NCBI GenBank assembly: GCA_038503065.1
Contig: JBCAMK010000019.1
Span: forward strand, 186,001-250,000
Direction: 5' to 3'
Length of the DNA: 64,000 bases
From: Paragyromitra xinjiangensis
Taxonomy: Eukaryota > Ascomycota > Pezizomycetes > Pezizales > Discinaceae
How positions within the stretch are numbered: the first letter of the stretch is position 1; each line of letters starts with the position of its first letter. A program made the position numbers and the translations under genes. Shown in pieces: positions 55,937-64,000 of this stretch. The notes below the pieces were generated by a model that saw only the letters and a list, made by a program, of their open reading frames with translations, searched no databases and was not told the origin of the DNA.

Positions 55937-57632
55937 ATGCCGCAGCGCGATATCATGAAAGACCCGACTGATCCTGACTACTACCAGAGTGCCTTAGATG
56001 AGCAGGAGGACTGGGAGCCCGATTCAGAGATCGAGCAAATGTTCAGAGATCAGACATCTTCCCCAGATTATCAGGACCTTGGCCTTTGTAATGGTAGCGA
56101 ACAAGTTCAGGATGAAGAATTATCATATTCTGACTCCAGTGCCTTTGTTTCTTCTGATTATAGTGAAGAGCAGGAAGTCGTGCTACCAGGAGTGATTCAT
56201 CAGATGGAGTATCTCCAGGATATTATTGATTACCTTGGAAGAGGATTCCGTCTTATTAATAAGATTGGTGAAGGTAAGAGAGATCTAAAGACGTTCCGGT
56301 TTGAGTTTTGTAAATTTTATTGACCTGGCAACTAGGGACGTTCTCAACTGTCTACAAGGCAGAAGACCTCGAAGTTGAAGACAGCTCTCTCGACTTCATG
56401 ACCTTGGGGCGATCCAAGAACCGTGAGGGTAGCATGCGCGCCCGCAAGAGGAAACCCAAATATGTCGCAGTTAAACAAATCTACGTCACCGCCTCACCAA
56501 CTCGCATCCGCGATGAACTTTGGAACCTCAAAGAACTTGCTGGCTCCAAGTACGTTACGACCCTGATCACAGCCTTTCGGCACGAAGACCAAGTCTTCGC
56601 TGTGTTCCCATTATACAAACACCACGACTTCAGCCAATATTTCAATAAGATGTCTTTCTCGGACATTCGGTACTACTTCACCGCGCTTTTGAAAGCGCTC
56701 GCGTATGTGCATGAAAAGGGGTTCATTCACAGAGATATTAAGCCTGGTAACTTTTTATATGACTGCCAGACTGGCACGGGAGTCTTAGTTGATTTTGGGC
56801 TCTCTCACGAGGCGGCGATGTACGCTTGGCCCTGTATGTGTACTCCTAATTTCAACATTTTGAGACAGAAAGTGTTTGCTCCCCTTGGTGGCAGCGTTGG
56901 GTATCCGAACAAGGATCAAAGGCCACCTAAGAGGGCAAATAGGGCCGGCACTAGGGGATTCAGAGCTCCAGAGGTCCTTTTGAAGTGTACCGATCAAACT
57001 TCTCGTAAGTGGTCCTCATATGGGTTAGTTGAGAGAAGAGAGTCGGAAGTAGGAGCGATGCTAATCGAGATTTGGAGTACAGAAATAGATGTTTGGTCTG
57101 CTGGAATAATTTTGTTGATGATACTTACCAAGCACCTGCCGTTCTTTAATTCGCCGGATGATATCGATGCCATGATTGAGATGGCGACTGTCTTTGGAAG
57201 GAAGAAGATGACGGAATGTGCGGCTTTGCACGGTAAGTGTATTTTCATCTCCCTTCTTTGTGCCGAACCCAAACCCTAAGTACTAAAGCTGGCTGGTTCC
57301 CGCGGAATCAACCTAATCCCCTGTCAAGCCTGTTTCGAATTGGTTCGACAGGAAGCACATATTAACACTACCCAGGAACCATCTTCGAAACCACCATCCC
57401 CACAATCAACGAACGCGGGTTCCCTCTGAAGAAGATCATCCTACACTTCACGGACCGTACCGCAACTGGGTCCGGCACCTGCTTCGAGGGTGATGAAGAA
57501 ATGTCACCCGATGAAGCAGCAGCTGTCGCGTTGCTTGAGAGATGTCTTGAACTTGATCCGTCAAAGAGGATTACCGCGGCCGAGGCACTAAATCACGAGT
57601 TCTTTACTGATACAGTTAATTATGGAGATTAG
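55937..57632 (+). CDS. CDC7: Cdc7-type DDK protein kinase
   Basis: Three exons (55937-56273, 56336-57232, 57376-57632) encode 496 aa. An acidic N-terminal ~100 residues precedes a kinase domain: glycine loop IGEGTFSTVYKAE (joined across intron 1), catalytic Lys in YVAVKQ (~159), FIHRDIKPGNF with catalytic Asp (~246), DFGL (~265), and the activation segment ending in TRGFRAPEVL (~323). C-lobe motifs are EIDVWSAGIILL and LDPSKRITAAEALNHEFF. The long insert between DFG and APE, rich in Lys/Arg (NKDQRPPKRANRAGTRG), and the insert after APE are hallmarks of Cdc7/Hsk1. It phosphorylates MCM helicase subunits with its Dbf4 partner to fire replication origins. Intron 2 is the longest (143 nt), and its 3' end was chosen to restore GTIFETTIPTINERG. 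Confidence 0.95.
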
Positions 57633-58474
57633 TTGGAGGAAAGTATTTGATAATGATTGTGTTGAAAGGTAGATTGTTTTTATTTGGTTGCATGATATGC
57701 GTATTTTTATAGGCCTGTGGGAAACTGTAATGTCAGTAAGGCCTGCCAATAACTGTTCGTAGTATTAACCGATTAATTGAATTAAAATTTTTGGATCATT
57801 ACGATCAAGATCGGGTAGTGGGGGTGCGAGAGCGCCTTGTAGAGACTGGGGTTCTCGTGTTTGGGTAGGACATTTGTAGAATCGCCCAAAGGATGGTTCG
57901 TGGTTCTGATATGTATCTCTTTTGTCCGTGGGGCTATCGGCAACCAACGCAATAACCCTAATGTCTTTTTCCTTGTGCTAGAGGGAATTCTTTCTTGGAT
58001 GGCGATCTGGTTAATGCTAGCCATTGGTGAATCTTTGACACCAGATTCGCGGCTAGGAACATTGGCGTTTGGTACCTTCTTCAACATAGAGTAGGTGGTA
58101 CTTGAGTGATTAGCTGTTAGATGTGTGTATGAAATATCAATCAATCAATCAATCAAGGATGTTTTTGGCAAGTTCGCTTGCGGCAATATGAACAGTTTTA
58201 AAATATTTTTTAGTTTAAAGTAGAGAAGAATCAATAACGCAAATGACACAATAGATAAAACAAAAGCAAACAAAAGCAAATCAAGAAAAAGATCCAAAGT
58301 CAACCAAAACAAAGGTGTTGACAGGGATAATATCTCGTTCATAAATTATCAAGCTATTAAAAAAAAAAACTAGACGAAGTTCAAAAGTTATCGAAGATGG
58401 AGCATTGAAGGTAGAAAGTACATGTCCCCCACATTAAGTTCTTCCCTTAAACCCTTTCCCTCACTGCCACCTTC
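57633..58474. other. Intergenic region with probable LINE 3' fragment
   Basis: 3' flank of CDC7 and 3' flank of the minus-strand split gene. It contains a stretch at about 57811-58156 that ends in an (ATCA)n tail shared with the truncated insertion at 37.7 kb. Overlapping frames of 77 and 120 codons on opposite strands are not considered genes. Confidence 0.5.
57811..58156 (+). mobile_element. Possible non-LTR retroposon 3' end
   Basis: The segment ends TGTGTATGAAATATCAATCA followed by further ATCA units, matching the TSD-flanked fragment at 37747-37776 over 26 bp with one mismatch. The coding frame at its left (DRVVGVRERLVETGVLVFG, then stop) has the flavour of a LINE reverse-transcriptase C-terminus, but this is weak. 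The 5' limit and target-site duplication were not found. Confidence 0.35.
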
Positions 58475-59623
58475 TTATTGTTTAGTTTTGGTCTTACGAC
58501 CCATCATAGCAAAGATTTTAGCTATAGTATCCTTGACTGTGTAGCTTCTTGTAGTCGTTTGCGTTGGACCCATTGCGATAAACGCTTCCCGGAGGTTATG
58601 GATCCCATCTGGTCGCCCACCTGGGCTCCTGACGGTGGCTTTATTCCCACCGTCGACCTCGCGTATAGATTCTCTCTTGGCGGCAACGGTGCTGCAGGTG
58701 GTGACTGCGGTGGTTGGGAGGGCTGGGAGAGGCCTTGGATTGCGATCCAATGGCGAAGAGGATGCAAAAACAGAATCCTCTACAGGAGTATCGTTTGTCA
58801 TAGTATCGTACGCATAAGGGACAGGTTTGCATTTCAAGCGCATCTTTGGTATTCCAGGGTCAGAGCGAACTCGAACTTTAAACTTTGGTTGGTTGAGGGG
58901 AATTGGGATAAACCTGAAATCCTCTGTACTTGAACGGATAAAGGCGGAGGAGCTGATAGCTGGCTTGCGGCAATCGACGTCCAGTCTCGGTGTCGCAACG
59001 ACCTCCTGCTTGTCTGGCAGGGTGTGAGGATGGATGGTGATGGTAGGCGGGAGCTTTGCTTGCTCAATGAAGTAATTTTTCTCTGACTTTGTAGCAGCTG
59101 GAGAATTGGGGTTGATCTCTGAAAGAGCGGGTCTTCCGTGTTCAACGTCTGGAGAGGTCGGCTCTTGCACCATAATGATGGATGGCTCCTCAGGAGAAAC
59201 TATCCTTATCGATGTCCAAGACTTCTTGGGGGAAGGAGTCCGCTCATTGCGCTGCATACCAGTGCTTTCCTCAGAGATATCGCTGGAGGCAACGGGGAAT
59301 GTAAACCAGTTGGAATCGGTATTTTGGTCCTCATAAACTGTGGCGCTCGTGTCACATGTGGACGTATGTGCGGTTGTATCTTGCGGTCCGCAATCCATTA
59401 GCTCTGCTGGGTCATGGGGTACGACGTACTCAGTATCATAGCTAAAGGTAGGGAAGATAGACCAAGGCGTGGCGTAAATTACAAGCTGGGACGAACTACG
59501 CTGCTTCTTTGGCTGGTTATGAGCATAAGCCGTTTCATACAAGGATGGCGTAACTTTAGGAGGTTGGTAGATTGATTCATCCAGCCAAATGTCCGAATCT
59601 TCAATAGGAGGCAATTCTGGCAC
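58475..59623 (-). pseudogene. Downstream part of a frame split by an in-frame TAA
   Basis: This 382-codon open frame (PELPPIEDSDIWLDESIYQPP... to GRKTKTKQ) follows a single TAA codon (59627-59629) in the same frame as the upstream 196-aa ORF. Only GTG (59623) is near the stop; the first ATG lies about 75 codons later. The sequence is clearly coding-like: Ser/Pro-rich, disordered, with PRPLPALP and a basic C-terminal segment (KDTIAKIFAMMGRKTKTKQ). I see no splice site pair that would remove the stop. Options: one gene with a nonsense mutation, stop-codon readthrough, a sequencing error, or a shorter second gene starting at an internal ATG. No family recognised. Confidence 0.6.
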
Positions 59624-59626
59624 CTC

Positions 59627-60217
59627 TTATTTCTTGGCATCAAGCAGTGACTCGCTTATCTTCTTGGATAAGGTAGCCTTGTTTGGTGTAGGAATCGGTA
59701 GTTTAGAAACCAGCGCTGAAGAATTGCGTTTAGGGTCGAGCGTCGCCAAAGTCGGAATTCTTGATTTTCTCTTGGCATCGTCTCTCTTCATCGGTCCATA
59801 AAACTTTGGGGATGGATTAGCCGGTGGGGAGGGGATTTTAGTAGGAGTTGGCTGAGAGTTTGCAGTTGACTTCAGAGAATTCGTGGACGGTTTACGGATA
59901 TAGCTAGGAGCTGAGGCAATACGGCCTTTCGCAGAAGAAGTGGTGAGTTTTTCCTGTTTGCTAGGACCAGAGGAGCTGACCCTAGGGCCTAAGGGGTGTT
60001 TGCGCGGAAGGGCAGGAGTGTTGCCAATAGATGGAACTCTGAGCCGTGAAGTAGGAAGGCTTGTAGGAGATTTCTTATCCGTGGGAGGAGTGGTGGGAAT
60101 AGTGGGTTTGATTTCAGTAGGATGAGAAGTTGGTTTGTTTGAAGACTTCGGGGTAGGGATGAGAGATCCTGGGACTTTCAATTTGACGGACTGAAGCTCG
60201 TTCTTTGAAGATGGCAT
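59627..60217 (-). CDS. Ser/Pro/Lys-rich disordered protein (upstream half of split frame)
   Basis: The 196-aa frame begins MPSSKNELQSVKLKVPGSLI and ends ESLLDAKK before TAA. It is almost entirely Ser, Pro, Thr and Lys, with repeated basic-proline patches (PRKHPLGPRV, KFYGPMKRDDAKRKSRIPTL), the composition of microtubule- or membrane-associated disordered proteins, though no homologue is recognised. The frame stays open for another 100 codons upstream, but that part is hydrophobic and T/C-rich, like a 5' UTR, so the ATG at 60217 is preferred. The same frame continues past the stop for 382 codons. Confidence 0.6.
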   Translation of the reverse strand: MPSSKNELQSVKLKVPGSLIPTPKSSNKPTSHPTEIKPTIPTTPPTDKKSPTSLPTSRLRVPSIGNTPALPRKHPLGPRVSSSGPSKQEKLTTSSAKGRIASAPSYIRKPSTNSLKSTANSQPTPTKIPSPPANPSPKFYGPMKRDDAKRKSRIPTLATLDPKRNSSALVSKLPIPTPNKATLSKKISESLLDAKK

Positions 60218-61683
60218 TTCCGATGTTTGTAAGTGACGAAGAGACGGAAATGGGTGAAATTGATGGGAGCTTGGTGCGAAGGAAGATGTTGAAGGCTGGG
60301 AAGTAGTGGTTGTTAGAGCAGAGAGCAGACAGCAAAAAGATGAACGGGATGAACAAGCAAGGAGGATTGGTGATGAAATTGATTCGGATGGTTGATTTTG
60401 CAAAAGATGCGTGATGAAGGAGTCGAGATGTAGATCAAAGATAAGGAAACGAAGAGCGAGAAAACGTAGGAAAAGGGCGGGGGCAAAGACTTTAACGGTC
60501 CACCGTGACTGCGTTTGCAACTGATGATACAGTCCTGCTCTAGGGCAAGGTTAAGCATCAAGTCTCTACTGAGGACTAACTTGGCAGTGAGCATACCAGG
60601 CCTCCTCTCATTGGGTCCAGATTTCCGCATCGAAATTCGTCTCCCCAGGGAGAAACCTGGAGGAAGAGATACATGTATGGAACAGGCAGCAACTATACCT
60701 CATAGGTCCCACCCGAGGGTTCTTTTACTTATGAGAGTTGTCCCTCAATCCTCTTCCTCCCGATCCCACATGTAACAATAGATGATTGATACCGGCTACT
60801 GAGCGGTATCTGGTGTATAGATAAAACCAAAAAGAAGCAAAAAGGTCACAGTCAGGTTTTTCTGTTGACCTTAACCCAGTGCGTGAAGATTTCTCTACCC
60901 TGGGAGGGAATCGAACCTGCGTTCCCCCGGCCCCTCTGGGCGACACAGTAACCGTTAAGCTACCATGGCTGATGACATTACAACTCCAGGAGGGCTCTTA
61001 AGCCTACCGTGCCCTTCTATGGTGCACCGATAAGATTAATCAATCATAATATCACACACTAGGGTAACCCCCAGTCACCGCCATTCGCTGATAGCTGTAG
61101 ATGATGTTACGAGTCCCAACTACATCCATCCACTATAATCACAGCAAGCTTCTGTTCAATCCAAATTTGGTGCCTGCCAATATCAACTACAGCTAACGAT
61201 GGTAATGCGGCAGCATGATTCCTAATCGACACAAGCATATCACTATTGATAAGAAATTGGCCCCACCGCGACCAAAAGGGTATTGGCAGCGATAGATGAA
61301 CCGTAAGTTTAGAGCGTGTCGATATGCGCTCAGAAGTTTGTATAATCCGCTTTCTCTAATGCTTCTTTACTGGGCTATGATCTATTGACTAATCTAGTGC
61401 ATATAGTTCACATGGCAGAGGGGTCAAGTCAGAAATGAATGGAAGTATACCTAGAATGAGCAATTCTTGTTTATTTTCGACGCAAATAAACGGAATCATA
61501 GACAAAATGCGAAATTTTAAACAAGACCTAAACCGTTCATAAACAGACGGGCATAAAAACATGGAATTCGCCAGCAATGGACACAACCAGATGAACCAAA
61601 CCATTCAAGGACTAGAATTAACGTATGAGACTGTACAGCTATAGGAAAAAATGAAGCAAGGACGCACAAAAACGAAAAACCAC
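60218..61683. other. Intergenic region with SINE-like element
   Basis: Upstream flank of the split gene and 3' flank of the next minus-strand gene. A tRNA-like head with a short body and an ATCAATCA-type end occupies 60781-60985. Nothing else is supported. Confidence 0.5.
60781..60985 (-). mobile_element. SINE-like tRNA-derived element
   Basis: On the minus strand an A box (TAGCTTAACGG, plus 60952-60962) and a B box (GGTTCGATTCC, plus 60907-60917) are 34 bp apart. They sit in a sequence that cannot fold into a normal tRNA: the T stem pairs at three of five positions. About 110 bp of unrelated body follow and end in GGTATCAATCATC, resembling the tails at 37.8 and 58.1 kb. Head, body and shared tail fit a SINE that borrows a LINE 3' end. 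Target-site duplication is not clear. Confidence 0.45.
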
Positions 61684-62340
61684 CTACCGCCCTGCTCGCC
61701 TCCGAGACGCAAAAGCAACAGACATTGACAACGCCCTCCTCAAGCTCGGCCGCGGACCTTTGTCATCATGATCATCCCTCCTACCAAGATGCTTCATTTT
61801 CTGCAGAATTGAAGTACCAAGCCTCTTGATCTTATCCCTCTTACGAGTTTTCGGCGCCGTTTGATCAGACTCCACCGACCCCACCTCCACCGATCCCACC
61901 TCCGCTGAGGCCGCCTCATGCTCAACCGTTTCTTCAACCTGTTCCACGACTTCCGGGGAGTCAGCATTCCGTGATGCCCATTCTCGTAGACTCTCTTGTC
62001 CTTGGGATCTACTAATTGTTAGAGACACGCGATGCCAAGATCTGGTCTCGTAGTCATAATGCATCTGCCGCGGGGCAGACTCAAGTGACCACGAACGCCG
62101 CAGGGGAGTAAATTGGCTAAAGCGGCTCACTTGTAAAGGGGCACGTGGTAGAACAGTAGGGGCTACTGGTGCAAGTGCTTGCTGAAGTGTTGTCACGAGC
62201 TCGACGCGAACGTTAGGTAGTGTAGGGAAGAAGAGTTGCATTGGAGGTGGTGCTGGAGGATCTTCGAGGATTTCGAATGGTTCAGATGTCCTTGGTGCTG
62301 TTGAGTTGGGAATGCTTGGGTTGTGGGTAGGGTTAGACAT
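61684..62340 (-). CDS. Disordered protein with basic amphipathic C-terminus
   Basis: A single-exon 218-aa frame begins MSNPTHNPSIPNSTAPRTSE. The first ~110 residues are Pro-rich (PPAPPPMQLFFPTLPNVRVE), and a Trp/Tyr-containing middle reads RRSWSLESAPRQMHYDYETRSWHRVSL. An acidic stretch follows with the tandem units AEVGSVEVGSVESD. The basic end is KTRKRDKIKRLGTSILQKMKHLGRR then SLRRALSMSVAFASRRRAGR. No family recognised. Like the protein at 46.4 kb and the frame at 58.5 kb, it ends in a short amphipathic basic region that may bind membranes or nucleic acid. Confidence 0.68.
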   Translation of the reverse strand: MSNPTHNPSIPNSTAPRTSEPFEILEDPPAPPPMQLFFPTLPNVRVELVTTLQQALAPVAPTVLPRAPLQVSRFSQFTPLRRSWSLESAPRQMHYDYETRSWHRVSLTISRSQGQESLREWASRNADSPEVVEQVEETVEHEAASAEVGSVEVGSVESDQTAPKTRKRDKIKRLGTSILQKMKHLGRRDDHDDKGPRPSLRRALSMSVAFASRRRAGR

Positions 62341-64000
62341 TTTTGATAGACGATGGGTTGTGGGTTTAGTTTGAAGTGTTGTGCATGTGATGGGAGTAAA
62401 AGTATTGATGGAGATGGTGTAAGGTATTTATGTGATGATTTAGAGGTTGAGGTTCAAGAGAGAGTTCACTTTGAAAAAACATCTGGTGATAACTTGATCA
62501 AATGGTTCTTGGAAATCGTTCGCAGATGACGTGGACAACGGTTCTGGTTCTCTAAAATCAACTTGGTACAGTAGATTTATGGACAGTGAGCTTTCCATGA
62601 AGGTGTCTGTGTTCGCTCAGACATTTGGATTATGGGATCACCTTCTGGGTACTTTGGTTACTTTGGAATCTATTGCATGATGTTTTTTGTAGATTTAGAA
62701 TAAACTATTCACTTGATCACCTCATCTATCGCATTAATCTAGTCTCGTGCCTACATTGCCGTCGCCTGGATTTTTTCAATATTTGGTGTTTAAAAGTTCT
62801 GAGAAAATCGCGTCGACCACCTAGATTCTCCTAAAAGGTCTAGAATCGAGACTAGCATTCATCTATATATCTATATAAATAAAATAAACGGATGGCAGAC
62901 TCTGGGGATTACCCTGATGAATTTTGTTCATAACACTCCAATCAGGGAAATTATGTCGAGGGGTGACCAAAAAAAAATAAATCTACCAGGATTCGAACCC
63001 GGGTCTCCCACCCTTTCAGGTGACTGCTTTAGTTCTTCCACTGTATCGCACAGAAGCAGCGAGGCGCCTTACCACTAGACCATAGACTCATGTTTATACT
63101 TCTACACTTGGAGTACATAAACGCTGGATCGGTCAACCCCACATTTAGCACCTGATCATTCTGAATTCTACACAGCGGTTTAAATTGCCCAGCATAGCCT
63201 TGTATCGTCAACTCGCGCAATAGATCTCGATGCTCAAGTATCAGGTTTCATTAAGCAAGGTTTGTTAGAATAGTAGCTTCCCGATCTCGTAAGGTACGGC
63301 TTTCGAGGAGACGAGCCCAGGCCCGAGTTTGAAAAACGAAATATTATGTTCCAGCAGGCTTGGGTAGAAAGCTAGGAGTCGATGGACTGGGGCCTGTAGT
63401 TACCGCAGCCTGTAGATAAATCACGTCTCGTACTACATGTATTACTCGCAATAGAGTTGCCGTATTTTAATCCGAGTGGCCTCCAGCGGCGCCAAGCTAG
63501 AATGATTTATGTCCAGCATCCCTTGGCACCATCGTTAATCACTATATCAGATCATTACCATGAAGGTGGCTGCCGCTAACCTAATCTCCCTTCTGTCACC
63601 AGCAATTCTCTACGCTCACTCTGTTAGAGCTTTTGTTTCGCTCAGCTGGCACTTGACTATCACGTCTCGGGCTCAGTCACAAACCCCTTTCTCGTGACGA
63701 TACCAATTTATTGATTTTGATTATTTGCACCAGACTACCACACATCTCCCACTCATCCCAAACCAGTGTCCTCCTTTCCCGTCAACACGCAAAACCGTCA
63801 CTGCCTCGTGCTTTCCAACGAGTTCTCATCGACCGTCTAGGGTATGACAATCAGTTCGATCCAAGAGGCCCACCAACAGCTTGCCAAAAACGAAAGCGGG
63901 GGTTAAAATCATATCTGGTTGATTACCACCACCTCGTATTGTCAAACAGCGCTTCGTACCGAAGAAGTACCAAGGCCAGTCCATGCCAACCCATCTGATC
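62341..64000. other. Right end of window
   Basis: Contains the tRNA-like element at 62978-63089 and spacer. The final 300 bases are pyrimidine-rich in places, with short open frames to the edge (63711-63998; an ATG at 63844 opens a 20-codon frame). A gene beginning here and continuing outside the window is possible but unsupported. Confidence 0.45.
62978..63089 (-). tRNA. tRNA-like gene with ~40-nt internal extra sequence
   Basis: On the minus strand the acceptor arm GAGTCTA pairs with TAGATTT at all seven positions (two G-T wobbles). The A box is TGGTCTAGTGG, and the T arm CCGGG/CCTGG encloses TTCGAAT. A T9 Pol III terminator starts three bases after the acceptor. Total length is 112 nt, about 40 more than a plain tRNA, so an intron at the anticodon loop is the usual explanation. 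The anticodon stem is not clear: CTCGC/GCGA-type pairing leaves a 9-nt loop. Isotype cannot be assigned. Confidence 0.55.

Noticed and set aside
57765..58144. Overlapping 120-codon minus and 77-codon plus ORFs as genes
   Set aside because: They lie in a stretch ending with a retroposon tail, overlap each other and show no conserved pattern.
63711..63998. 95-codon ORF at the right edge, and a 20-codon frame from the ATG at 63844
   Set aside because: No family similarity, and the window ends before a gene structure can be tested.

Overview
This window looks like nuclear DNA of a filamentous ascomycete (Pezizomycotina). Genes are interrupted by short introns, mostly 45-85 nt, with GT...AG ends and CTAAC/TACTAAC-like branch points. 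Protein families are typically fungal: a NACHT-ankyrin NLR, an S28 peptidase with GPI tail, a short tyrosinase, a His-brace secreted protein, THO2 and Cdc7. Gene-poor stretches carry decayed repeats, some differing only by transitions as expected from RIP. I cannot name the genus. Splice junctions were chosen by reading frame, family conservation and splice consensus; every multi-exon model sums to a whole number of codons.

Layout. 1-7.9 kb: no supportable gene. 7.9-8.8 kb: MARVEL membrane protein (+). 11.4-16.5 kb: 11-exon NLR with NACHT and ankyrin domains (+). 17.9-19.0 kb: tandem GFA/CENP-V protein (+). 19.6-21.7 kb: secreted S28 serine peptidase (-). 24.2-25.2 kb: secreted LPMO-like protein (-). 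27.7-35.3 kb: THO2 (+, 2399 aa). 36.6-37.1 kb: small unknown gene (-). 38.2-39.7 kb: seven-exon tyrosinase (+). 40.7-41.9 kb: F-box protein (-). 43.0 kb: small unknown gene (+). 46.4-47.3 kb: proline-rich disordered protein (+). 50.1-51.0 kb: charged unknown protein (-). 54.1-55.1 kb: AT-hook-like protein (+). 55.9-57.6 kb: Cdc7-type kinase (+). 58.5-60.2 kb: one reading frame split by a single TAA codon (-). 61.7-62.3 kb: disordered protein (-).

The genes do not form an evident pathway cluster. THO2 (mRNA export/transcription) and Cdc7 (replication initiation) are housekeeping genes set among secreted enzymes, an immune-type receptor and disordered lineage-specific proteins. No CRISPR array, rRNA gene or biosynthetic cluster is visible.

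Most interesting signals: the NLR with a roughly 65-residue acidic insert and a 25-nt P-loop microexon; the in-frame stop at 59.6 kb; the first GFA domain lacking its catalytic cysteines; retroposon 3' tails with (ATCA)n, one bounded by a 13-bp target-site duplication; tRNA-like elements near 53.4, 60.9 and 63.0 kb; a direct repeat around the first of these; and a 49-bp inverted repeat whose arms differ only by transitions.
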